Shown here one piece after another: positions 26,993-37,619 of a stretch of DNA of 64,000 nt. The DNA is from Gonapodya sp. JEL0774 (lineage: Eukaryota; Monoblepharomycota; Monoblepharidomycetes; Monoblepharidales; Gonapodyaceae), in contig JADIIX010000018.1 in the NCBI GenBank assembly GCA_027604505.1, forward strand, positions 7,946 through 71,945, written 5' to 3'. The notes under the pieces were generated by a model. It was not told the origin of the DNA and searched no databases. It saw nothing but the letters and a program-made list of their open reading frames with translations. Each line of letters opens with the position of its first letter. Position 1 is the stretch's first letter. The translations under genes were made by a program, and so were the position numbers.

Positions 26993-27781
26993 ATGATTCC
27001 CAATCCTCCCTCCTCGGTGCCCCCACCACCATCGTCGGGGCAATTTCCGCCTTCTCTAGCTGATAAGATCAGTCAGCTCACCCAACTGACACGCAGGGCG
27101 GCAGAACGCGCATCAGAAGCCGAAACAAAGATCAATCAACTTCAGAAATGGATTCACGACCGTGGGGGTATGCCCAAAGCGGACGAAATGATCGCTAGAG
27201 GTAGTAACAAGAGAAAATTGGGCATGGTTTGGAGCGTGGAAGAAAATTTGAGTGTTCATTGGTGGCAGATACTACTGGCAAACTCGGTGACCTCGTACGG
27301 GAGAACCAAGCCCTGAACCAAGTTCTACGGGACTACGAGTCCGCATTGGAGATGATTATGGTCAAGTTCCGTGCTCAAGCAGTGAGAAGTTCTTGTGAAT
27401 GCTTCACCTTTAAATGCTCAGAAGCTCAGGATCTTCTACCCCAGAATTCCGCTCAAAGGGAGAAGAGGGACGTCGAAATACGAGCTGGTGCACTCCTTCA
27501 GGAAGAACGGGTCAGTGAATCTTGGGAGACTTTTGTTTCTTGTCTCACTTGGGTGCAATATTGACTCCACTATGCCTTCGGTGCGGATGCATTTCCAGCA
27601 AAAGAGCTTCATCCTCTCAGAAGAGAATGCGGCACTCCGTCAGCGGCTCAACCAAGCGATGGCAGTAATGCGGGATGCACTAGCAGCGGAAGAGAGCTCG
27701 GACGAGAATACGGTCCGCATAACGGCACTTCTTGAAGAGAACTTGGGTTTGCGGAGAATGCTAGGTATCGCTGGGCAATGA
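26993..27781 (+). CDS. SIKE/FGFR1OP2-like coiled-coil protein (STRIPAK subunit)
   Basis: The start is ATG 26993 (MIPNPPSSVPPPPSSGQF). A proline-rich leader is followed by SLADKISQLTQLTRRAAERA, then after an intron GDLVRENQALNQVLRDYESA and LEMIMVKFRAQA, and a last exon ILSEENAALRQRLNQAMAVM...LLEENLGLRRMLGIAGQ ending TGA 27779-27781. The E.....L...L.dYe.aLe.IM.KFR.Q pattern and the later EEN..LR.ML are typical of SIKE1/FGFR1OP2; the fungal homologue is the SCI1 subunit of the STRIPAK complex, which controls cell fusion and development in filamentous fungi. The whole protein is predicted coiled coil. Introns of unequal quality leave the middle (27380-27590) uncertain. Confidence 0.58.
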
Positions 27782-27831
27782 CTCCTTTCATATTCATGTC
27801 CGGAGAATTTTTTTTCATTCAGCACAATGTA

Positions 27832-29057
27832 TTAGCTTTCTTTCTCGATACGCTGAAGTACACGTTTCCCGATGTCCAGGAACGCCTTGCCATATGGGGT
27901 GTCTGAATTGGCAAGAGTGACTGGTCGACCCTCGTCTGCACCAACCATGATTTCCCGGCGTATTGGAACATCACCCAGTAAGGGTACGCCTAATTGGGCG
28001 GCGACTTGCTCGACTCCTCCATCCCCAAAAATGTGTGTCGAGTGGTGGCAGTTGGGACACTCAAAGACCGACATGTTTTGCACGAGGCCAAGGATCTGCG
28101 AGCATTCATCACTCTTCCAACTTGTAGGAAGTATCGTATCAAACCAGAAAGGTCTCACCGGCACGTCAACCTTTTGAAACATGTCAACTCCCTTCTTCGC
28201 ATCCAAGAGTGCAATGTCCTGCGGTGTCGACACAATCACTGCTCCTGTTAGTGGGATCTGTTGCGTTATAGTCAATTGGGTGTCTCCAGTACCTAAAGGA
28301 TAAGAGCTTCAATCGGTTGTCGGTGTCGGAGCACTAGTACAATTCAAGCACACCTGGAGGCATATCAATGACGAGAACATCATGTCCAGACCAGTCCACC
28401 TGCCGTATAAGTTGCTCTAGCGCTTTCATGATCATCAATCCACGCCAGACAACTGCAGAGCCTTCCTCTAAAAGGAACTGATGACCCAGCCAGAGTCAGT
28501 CGGCCGGGCAACTCAACTTTCATATCATAGCCACGCACAAAACACTCACACCCATAGACATACACGAAATTCCGTAGTTGACCATGGGCCGGAGCATCTT
28601 CTCTGTGTGGGGGTTGCCAATCTCCAGAAATCAAGTTCCTCATCGAATGTTTACACACCGCTCACTCTCCCGGTCGACCTCGGGTTTTCCACGCAGGTTC
28701 ATCATCATGGGCAGAGAGGGCCCATAAATGTCCGCGTCCAGTAAGCCTACTCGCTTGCCTAGGAGAGAAAGTGCAATTGCGAGGTTGACTGCTAAAGTGG
28801 ACTTCCCTACGCCTCCTTTTCCAGACTTTATGAAACGATTGCTGAGAACTTGAGTTCAATTTCTCTCCTCAGTTCGGATGTAAAATACGTACTGCAACAG
28901 CAATAGTGTGCCGAACTCCGTCAATTGGTTTCTTCTCTGGGAGTCCTCTCATCATCCGCCTGAGATCCGGAGGGGGACTGGGTCCGCTCACAGAATGGCG
29001 GAGTTGACTCAGGAGTGCGACGGGGGAAACTGATTGTCCTGCTTTCAGAAGTCCCAT
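27832..29057 (-). CDS. IND1: Mitochondrial P-loop Fe-S protein NUBPL/Ind1
   Basis: Mrp/NBP35-family ATPase that helps insert Fe-S clusters into complex I. The start is ATG 29057 ([20 protein letters not shown]), a basic, Ser-rich leader fitting mitochondrial import. The body has [20 protein letters not shown], then, across an intron, the [10 protein letters not shown] deviant Walker A (about 28820), [20 protein letters not shown] with [35 protein letters not shown] and the metal-binding CPNC of [20 protein letters not shown], then [11 protein letters not shown]. It ends [11 protein letters not shown] at TAA 27832-27834. RGLP.KKPI.GV and the CxxC place it with NUBPL rather than cytosolic Nbp35/Cfd1. 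Organisms that lack complex I usually lack this gene, which fits the complex I subunit nearby. Confidence 0.88.
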
Positions 29058-29281
29058 GGTACTTTTGAAGTTCGAAAAAATATTTGCACTCCCGGCTAGA
29101 AGGAAGTCGAATTGGGGTCCAACCAAATGCACAAGCTGGGTTCAGGTAGGTCGTGAGAGTTGGTATTGTGCTTCCTAGGGGCTAGGGGATGGTTCTTGCG
29201 AACTAGGTTATGGTGCAAAGGTGTGTATTCAAGATTGTTGGTGCTGGGCTGCCTGGTGCGGTGTGGTACCGATCTTACTCG

Positions 29282-30225
29282 ATGGCTCGCCGACCACGAG
29301 AGTACGATGATGAAGATGATGAGAACGGCGAGGAGGAAGAAGATGAGTATGTGGTGAAGAGGATTCAAAATGAGGACGAGGGTGACGATGGTGAACTGAT
29401 GTACCTTGTCGAGGTTGGTGGATCTTAGATTGGGTTCCATCCTTTGGTCAGCTACTTAACACATTTTGCCAATCACTTACTGCAGTGGGAAGGATATCCG
29501 GAGGAGGAAGCATGGACTTGGGTGAGGGCTGTAGTTCGAGTCAGTAAGGGGCAACTAACCGAACCGACAGTCGTTGGATTAGGAACCGGCGTCTAAGTTT
29601 AAGGGCATGGAAGTAGTCCGTATTTGGAAGCGATTAAGAGGAGGGAAGGCCGGTAAGCTCCACCTCTGCCATTCAAAGCGTATACGATAATATCGTTGAC
29701 AGTCCCCTAACGTAGCTCAACCACCAGCCAAGAAAAGAGCGATATCACGAAGTCTCTCGAACTTTGAGCCAACGGAAGATGATAGCGAAGATTTAAGGCG
29801 GAGTTTTGTTGCTGCCTCAACAAGGAGGAAGTATAAAGGGCAGTTGGGGAAGGACAAGATCCACGATGAAGAGAAATGGCCACCAAGGCCCGGAAACTGG
29901 GAAGGCGAGTCTCCCTTCTATCATTGTGCTTATTGTGTCCGGGAACTCATTCAGCTCCTGGCAACGCGCAAAATAGACAAGGCAGACATCTTGAACATTT
30001 ATCAAGATCGCGAGACGAAAGAAATTGTCGCTCAAGTTCGATGGTTTTCAAACAAGAAAATATTCTCCGTCGACGTGGAAGTAACGTGAGTTCTCCTCCT
30101 GCCGTTCCTTTTAAAGTATGTGGACCTTCTCAATGATGCATTTTTTCAGTTATCAATGTTGTCCCCAGAAAGTTTTGCGATTTTATCATAAGCACCTGAT
30201 TAGTGCTGACAGAAGGGAACAGTAG
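29282..30225 (+). CDS. HP1/Swi6-like chromodomain and chromoshadow protein
   Basis: Heterochromatin protein that would bind methylated histone H3K9. The start is ATG 29282 (MARRPREYDDEDDENG). An acidic stretch leads into the chromodomain EYVVKRIQ...MYLVE, WEGYPEEEAWTW and, after an intron (29520-29570), EPASKFKGMEVVRIWKRLRG. The aromatic cage is Tyr of EYVV, Trp of WEGY and the Trp of AWTW in place of the usual Tyr/Phe-rich TWEP. A basic linker (PPAKKRAISRSLSNFEP) with an Asp/Glu patch follows. The C-terminal domain IYQDRETKEIVAQVRW ... YQCCPQKVLRFYHKHLI matches the chromoshadow ending CPQKVI.FYE..L that makes the HP1 dimer. Stop TAG is at 30223-30225. Conserved motifs on both sides of each splice support the model. 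Confidence 0.85.
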
Positions 30226-30327
30226 TTACAGTAATGTTTGCCTTGTGGTTGCATTTTTGTTCGCTCTGTAGTTTTTTGTGTGGTGGTCTCCAACTTTTGT
30301 TCATATTACCTCGAAGACGCGGCAAGG

Positions 30328-32718
30328 ATGAAAATCGCCATTGAAGGTGTTGACTGGGCTTTTTCAATTACCATTGTGTCTCAATTGGCTTCACGTGGTT
30401 CCACTTCCAGGATGTTGTCACGGAGAGCTTGATAAGATATACGGGACGCTGTCACACATCGAGCAGACGCAAGGCATTGTCATAGATCTACTTCTGATAT
30501 GCGGCGACTTTCAGGTGCGTCATAACCGAGAGGATTGGTAGCTGCAGGCCCATAGCTCTTAGAATAATGGTTGCCGTCCATCTGCGACTTCACGGACCTT
30601 CAATATCAGTCCATTCGGAATGAGGGAGATATGGAAGCGATCGCATGTCCGCCGAAGTATCGGAGAGTGGGCACGTTCTACAAATACTACAGTGGAGAGC
30701 TCCGCGCTCCAATCCCAACAGTTTTCGTTGGGGGAAACCACGAAGCCTCAAACTATCTTTGGGAACTGTGAGTCAGGGATGCCACCATACAGTCTCTCAA
30801 TTCTCATCCGTCACTTCCAGGTATCATGGTGGCTGGGTGGCCCCGAACATATACTTCCTGGGGTGAGCATCCCAACAGTCGCAACTGATGGCAAGTTCTG
30901 ACACTGGTGAACGTCATGACACGAAGTTTCGCGGGTGTCATAAACTTCGGAGGTATTCGTATTGGTGGCCTTTCTGGTATTTACAAACAGAATCACTTCC
31001 ACCTGGGTGGGTCTCCGCAAAATCGAGAACAGCGGAAGGAATATAACCCGACGAGACGAACTTGCAGGCTACCAGGAGCGGCAACCGTACAACGAATCTG
31101 ACCAACGCAGTATCTATCACATTCGGAAGTACAACATATTCCGATTAATGCAGGTACGAATTCACAGGAGTTGACATAGATTGAGGAAAGTCATGTTCCT
31201 TCTTCGAACCTTCATTGCTTAGATCCAAAATCCTATGGATATTTTCTTGTCTCATGATTGGCCACGAGGGATTGCCAACTTTGGGAATCACAAGAGGCTG
31301 GTGGCTCGACGGCCATTCTTCGCCGAGGAGGTCAGTATTTCCGCCGGAAGTCTCAAATTTACCGTTTGTACCACGACTGTTGGCATTCTTTCGTATCGTA
31401 GATACGAGCGAATCAGCTTGGGTCTGCACCATCGGAGGCACTTTTGAAACGTTTACGTCCGTCCTACTGGTTCAGCGCGCACTTGCACGTGAAGTATGCT
31501 GCCCTGTATCCTCATCAAGAAAGCCAGGACTCTTCGGTGTCAGATGTGCTCGTTTCCTCACAAGTCTCTGCAGCCAACCCTGATGCCATTGACATAGGAT
31601 TGGAAGAAGATGACGACGATGATGTGCGAAGTGACAAGGAGGTTGGAGTGACTCCGAATCCTGCGAGTGAAGGTCAGCTTGGGATATCAAAATATGTGCA
31701 TTCTTCAAGTTTGGTCGCTCATTTGCCTGGGTTGTAACCCTTCCAAGATTCTACTCCTCTTCCACCGGTCGCCACACCAGTTGTGGACTCCTCTAATCCC
31801 CCAGTCAAAGTTACAAAGTTTTTGGCACTCGACAAGTGTCTTCCCGGTCGAGACTTTCTTCAGGTAATCTCAATTTCAGTGTGAAGGTCAGTGAGAGTCA
31901 CCACAAGTATGATTGTGACGACAGGTCATCGACGTTCCATCCGACAATAATCTTCCTAAGGACTTCTATTATGATGAAGAGTGGTTGGCCATAATTAAGG
32001 CATGCAACGAGTTCTTGTCGCTGACGAGAGAACAGAAGCCTTTGCCGGACGAAGCAACAATACGAAAGTACGCGTGGTTCCCGTCGTGTCGTCATTGTCG
32101 AATCATAACTTAGTTTCACATGCAAATGTCTATTTGTTTAGGCGTGTTTCTGAGGAGAGGGCATGGGTTCAGGCGAACGTGGCTAACCGACCCGATGGGC
32201 TTCGAATTCCTCGTAACTTCCAGCAAACAGGGGCGCCGTACTCTCCGGGTATGCCTCTGTCAATTCGCGAAAAGGAGGATGCCAGTGAGTGGGACGAATC
32301 AGCTTGTTAAACATGTGTCCTGTCCATTCCGTCACAATGTATTGCTCCATTCGCAGTGCGTCCGTATCTCAACCCACAAACGTTCGAGCTTTGCGATATT
32401 CTCTCTATCAATAACAAAATTAACCCCACCGGGCAAGGGCCTGCGCCGCGACGCGCCCCCAGAGCTCCACCTCCACCACCCACGCCCCCCGAGACGGATT
32501 CTCCCCGACAAAAGGAATCCACAGGTGGCGAAACCACCTTGAAATTTGAGGGGCATACAGAAAGCGGCCCCACCGTGAAATCAGAGGAGACTACGGAAGG
32601 GGACACCGCTGCTCTCGGAATCACGCCAGAGTCTACTGCAAACGCAGGTACGGAACAGACTGTAAGTGCAGGGGCAACAACTGATGAAGGTGATACTGAT
32701 GTAAAGAAGGAAATATGA
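30328..32718 (+). CDS. DBR1: RNA lariat debranching enzyme (Dbr1)
   Basis: Metallophosphoesterase that opens the 2'-5' branch of intron lariats, in the nucleus. The first exon is very short: ATG 30328 encodes MKIAIEG, then an intron (30348-30409) and [18 protein letters not shown]. Metal-site motifs follow in order: [64 protein letters not shown] and [20 protein letters not shown]. The C-terminal domain has [20 protein letters not shown] and [20 protein letters not shown]. The last part is Pro-rich and then Thr/Glu-rich ([14 protein letters not shown]...VKKEI) and is not conserved. Stop TGA is at 32716-32718. The gene has many short introns, and itself serves their turnover. Confidence 0.92.
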
Positions 32719-33018
32719 TTTTGTGTGTCTGAATGAAGAATTGTGGCATTATTACGTAAAATCCTCTACGTCACTGTCACCTGGCCTAATAAGTCTTCAC
32801 CGCCGCCCAAAAAAACGGCGAGACTAATATATGGCGTTAGGATTTGCTAGCTCTCATATGGGAAATGTTCGTAGTTCCAATGCTTCCTCGTGGTGAGGGA
32901 CGCGGGACCAAATCCATTCCCATGTTCGGATTTTGGACTATCCTGCGTCGATCGTGGCGACTTGTCTGCATATTTTATGACAATTGTGAGTTGGTCATCA
33001 AGGAGTTATCGTAGTAGA

Positions 33019-33870
33019 TCACTTGCCTTCCCCCGGTCCTCGTAAAGCCCACTGCCGCTGATTATGGAACGCAAGTATGTCCTCGTTGTTTAAACGGAAG
33101 GTGTAGTTGTCAATCCAAGCAAGGAAGAATGATCCGTTAAATGAAGCCAGAACTACGTTGTTTGAGTTATCGAGGATAGCAAATCCTGTTGGAGGGGGGA
33201 CAACAGCATCTGCGTTGTCCAGAAAGTAGACGCGGGCGATGGCTGGAGAGAAGTTCTCGACTCGCGCTCGAGTATGCTCATTGATGCGAGTTTCACGAAT
33301 CTTCTCGTTCTTGAGGTTGAAAGTTCCTTTGACTCCATGTCTGAACAATGGACAGAAACATGAATCTGCACCAAGTGGTTTGGCCACAAAAACTGGGTTT
33401 CTGGCGTGCCAAGTATGTAACTTGGTTCGCCGGTGCACAAGGCGCGCAGACGCTCAATCCGGCACACTTGTGGTACAGTGCCCGACAGCGATCGGTCACA
33501 AAAGTCGCGATCACCCAACTCAGCACAACTTTTCTCCACCAAAAATACTGAAATAGCCAGTACATCAATCCTAACACAAACAAATATAAAAGCATTAAAT
33601 GCCGTGATTCCGGCTAAATTGTGAAAACTCATTGGGGTTTGGGTGCATTTAGCCGGTCTAGAGGTCCATTTTGGTACTGACACAGCACTGGAACTCTTCA
33701 GTATCAGAAAGCTTTGATTTCGCTGGTAGTTCAAGCTCCACCTTATGGACGCCGAAGTCGTGCAGGGTCCAGGTGCTGCGGTCTGTGCCTCAGGACTTGC
33801 GAACTTCGGAGCACTGTAAAGTCAACTCAGAGCATGCAACAAGGCTCAGAAAAGCCCAAATCGATAATGA
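33019..33870 (-). CDS. Cysteine-containing, possibly secreted or membrane protein, model unresolved
   Basis: Several coding-like segments lie on the minus strand but in different frames. Near 33870-33790 a hydrophobic run (LLLSLSIWAFLSLVACSELT) looks like a signal peptide; near 33780-33690 comes TDRSTWTLHDFGVHKVELEL; near 33560-33380 comes VEKSCAELGDRDFCDRSLSG with PQVCRIERLRALCTGEPSY; and a final long segment (to 33019) reads VKGTFNLKNEKIRETRINEH, ENFSPAIARVYFLDNADAVV and FNGSFFLAWIDNYTFRLNNE. Introns of about 30-110 bp are needed to join them, and more than one scheme works. No start codon is clear. The mixture of cysteines and a leader suggests an extracellular or luminal protein, which is inference. 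I do not recognise a family. Confidence 0.4.
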
Positions 33871-35268
33871 TAGTAATAAGATATTGTTTCCCTTTTTTTG
33901 GAGGTGTCACATGGTTTGTATATAAAACTCATTGCGGAGCGGCGCCACACACATTTTTCTGATTGAATCAAGATTCCCTCTGGTAGGCATATTAAGAATG
34001 ATATGAGAATGTTTTCCTGAGTGTTTTTGTAGTTGTACGGATGTAATACAAGTCTATGATAGAGTTGGGAGGTTCGGGGGTTTGGTGGCCGATTCGCTCC
34101 TGCGCACTGTACGGGTCATCAACATTCTAGAAACAAACACGTAGGAAACTTGCGCAACCGTAGCGCAATGCGTTTCGTAATACGTTTGCGCAAACCAGGT
34201 CAATAAAAAGCATTGAGTCTGCGTTTAGACTCCCCATTCAACGAGCCAGCATCAGCAACACCGCTCTATTGATTCAAAGGCTCAGGAACGTTACCCTTAC
34301 TATGTACAAGTATGTAATGCAATACCTAAAGTGCCAACCTGATAACCAGGAAGTCATACTGACCTGCTCGACAAAGCAAAACGTGGCGCCACATGACCAA
34401 ACAAAAAGCTTCCTTCGTTCTGAACTCCACCTCCTGCAGTCAATCCCTCCATTTCACTGATCAACGAACTCCATTCCACCTCACCCTCCCTGCCTCCTGC
34501 TCCACCACCTGTGCCAAGATCGCTTGTGGGTGAACACCGCAGCAACAGGAATCGAGCAATAATCATTCTCATTCTGATGAGTGCTCACACTTGCGGTGAG
34601 TCTTTCAGACATCATGAGCGCAGGTGAAAGCAGCCGTGTTCTGGTAACGCTCTGCACAAAGAAATCCGTTATCCAGGGTAATAGAGTGAGTAAAATTCAA
34701 ACATGGAAGCGGATAAGGTCACAAGCTAGACCAGATCCAAAAGGCAGTAACTAACTTGTTTGTACCTGGTTATTATCTCGCTCTGGGCAATGACAGCATA
34801 AGGACGAATGTAAACAGTGTCGAGTACTTGGGAAAGCCCCTTCATCTCGTCATTTCGATTCGATTTTCATTTTCGAAACAAAGGACGCGCTCATGAAGAC
34901 TCGAGTGGAATCTAATTTGTGTCCCTCCCCGAAAAGCACTCTGAGGTCAAGATGCAAATGCAATGCTGTTGCACGGTAGACTTCGCAGACATCTTGTCCT
35001 AGTGCACATGAGCCGCGCGAACTACTCTTAAACCCGATCCGATGAGAACCATTGTAAAAGTGATTATTATTATCTCTCAAGCAAAGGCACAAGCATTGGG
35101 GAACATACTCAGAGCATTCGCCCAGGCCACATATAATCTGGATTCAGTTCCTCATTTTCTTGCCATGCAATTGGACAGCACGTTCGGCGGGTAGTTGGGG
35201 AATTGGGAGGATGGTATGATGTGGTGGGGAGAGGACACTTCAGTGCCTCTCATTCCAACAACCTCGAA
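33871..35268. other. Region without an assigned gene
   Basis: About 1.4 kb upstream of ornithine aminotransferase. On the minus strand there are short coding-like patches, one at about 34560-34360 (SSLISEMEGLTAGGGVQNEG) before a GTCAGT donor-like site and one at about 34870-34770 (GLSQVLDTVYIRPYAVIAQS) before a GTACAA donor-like site. I could not connect them into a gene. The rest looks non-coding and must contain the aminotransferase promoter. Confidence 0.3.
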
Positions 35269-37506
35269 ATGGCTTCGATTATACCTCTAAACGGAAGTTC
35301 AAATGGCACAATTGACTCCAAAGGACCTCATCGCTCGACTCCTCCTACTCCCCTTCTCAAGCGTAAAGGTGATATTCCACAATCAGGATCTGCTATCGCG
35401 AACGTAATTCATTTGGAGCACGAGGTTTGTGTTTCAAGTTCATGGAGCTGCTATGTGCTTCTTAATCTCGAACTAATTGGATGATCACTGCATGGGCATG
35501 CACCCCTTGTGAAACGTTTGTGGAACGAACTTCACCTGGTGATGAACCTCAAAGTACTCTGCTCACAATTACCATCCTTTGCCTGTGGTATTCAGCAAAG
35601 CGAAGGGCGTGCACGTTTGGGATCCTGAAGGTAAACGATACATGGATTTCCTGAGCGCATACTCTGCGGTCAATCAAGGTAGGCGAGGAAGGAAAAAGTG
35701 AGACCAGACATCAGACGCGATATAAATTTTGGTGAGTTAGAACTCTCACGCGCCTCCCCATTCCATCTATTCTAACCCGCACGACTTCTGGACCCGAAGG
35801 GCACCAGGGGCATTCAGTTGAGTCACCTCCATTATCTCCACTTTAGGTCACTGCCACCCAAAGATCTTGGAGACCTTGATCAACCAAGCACAAACGCTTA
35901 CTTTGAGCTCTAGAGCATTTTATAACGACCAGTTTGGAAAGTATGCCGAATTTGTGACCAAGGTGCAGTGTTCCTCGCATTTCCCTCAAGTTTCGCCCAA
36001 TATCCCTAACGCACGCAAATTGTCAATACATGCAATCTGACCCTCAGTACTTTGGGTTTGATATGATCTTGCCAATGAACACGGGTGCGGAAGCGGTAGA
36101 AACCGCTCTGAAATTGGCGAGGAAATGGGGATATATCCACAAAAAGATACCCGAGAACAAAGCTCTCATCCTAGCAGCCACGGAGAATTTTCACGGGCGA
36201 ACGATTGGAATAATTACGATGTCTTCCGACCCGGACGCTAAAAATGAATTTGGACCGTACCTTCCAAATGTTGGGTATGTTTATTTGCCAATGTGGTTGG
36301 CAAAGCGCGTTCTCTTGATCACTGCACATCGTTCCCAGCCCAGTCTGCCCAGTGACCCACAAAACTATACGACACAACCATCCAGAGGATTTAGAGGCTG
36401 CATTGGAGGCTCATGGACCCCTAGTTGCGGCCTTCCTTGTCGAACCGATTCAGGGAGAAGCTGGGTAAGCACAAGTGTACCATTTTTGAGTCGGGAGGAA
36501 CCGAAGCAGAAATTTTATTGCTTCCAGCATCAACGTTCCAGACGATGGTTATTTAAAGAAATGCTACGATATGTGCAAAAAGCACAACGTCCTGTTTATC
36601 GCCGATGAAATCCAGACAGGACTCGGGAGAACAGGAAAATTGCTTGCTTGCGACTGGGATGAGGTGAAACCAGATGTGCTTATTTTGGGAAAGGCACTCT
36701 CAGGAGGTTGGTAAACACCAAGGTGCCATGTTTCCGCAGTTCAGAGACTGACACCTACAACTTGGCAGGTGTGTACCCGGTCTCAGCTGTCCTGGCTTCT
36801 AAGGAAGTAATGCTTTGCATTAAACCCGGGGAGCACGGATCGACGTACGGAGGCAATCGTGGGTGACGCAGTGTGCAATTTGGCAATGGGGTGTATATCA
36901 TCCCTTCACTGCATCTCCAGCCCTTGGATCAGCCGTTTCTATCACTGCGCTTCAAGTGTTGAAAGATGAGAACATGACTGAAAATGTGAGATCCGTAACA
37001 GCTATACTCTTCATGGATCGGGTTCTTATGTGTGAGATATTCTTGGAAGGCGGAGCGTCTGGGTGAACTCTTTCGGAGTGAACTGCGGAAGACGCAATCT
37101 CCTCTTTTGAAGAAAAGTAGGTAGTAATGTTGCGCACTTCGTCCGTCTACTGGGAGCTGATACGCTACGCGCTGCGAGTCCGTGGAAAGGGCCTGCTCAA
37201 TGCCATCGTCATCGACGATGAGGACGGCAAGTCCCTCAAAAGTGCGTGGCACGTTTGCCTTCTCATGGCTCATCACGGGCTCCTCGCGAAGCCAACTCAC
37301 CGAAATATCATTCGACTGGTGAGCTCACTCGTGCGTACAAATGCCAGAGGTAGTATGAGTCTGAGTGTGTATATTTGTAGGCGCCACCTCTCGTGATTAC
37401 GGAGGAGCAGATCCTGGAGTCTGTAGATATTATCCGTCGATCTTTGAAAGAGATTGAACACATGAGCGCAGCGGACCTTGCTGCGATTCCCGGCGTTGGG
37501 CTTTGA
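35269..37506 (+). CDS. Ornithine aminotransferase
   Basis: PLP enzyme that converts ornithine plus 2-oxoglutarate into glutamate-semialdehyde and glutamate, in arginine catabolism. The start is ATG 35269 ([20 protein letters not shown]). It continues [104 protein letters not shown] and [20 protein letters not shown], where the Lys of LGKALSGG is the PLP Schiff-base residue and the Asp of IADE contacts the pyridine nitrogen. [14 protein letters not shown] crosses an intron at about 36859. It ends LAAIPGVGL at TGA 37504-37506. The N-terminus lacks an obvious mitochondrial presequence, as in the cytosolic fungal enzyme. Confidence 0.92.
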
Positions 37507-37619
37507 ATACATAATAATTTGGCATTTCCATATCCCAAATTGATGATGATCACTGGGAATGGTGGAGCTTTGTGTGCACCTCGCCTGGCGACCATCAGTA
37601 GACGCCGAAAACTTCCAAA

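Noticed and set aside
29900-29946. A 46-bp intron inside the HP1 C-terminal region
   Set aside because: Removing it creates an early TAG; the unspliced reading stays open into the chromoshadow motif.
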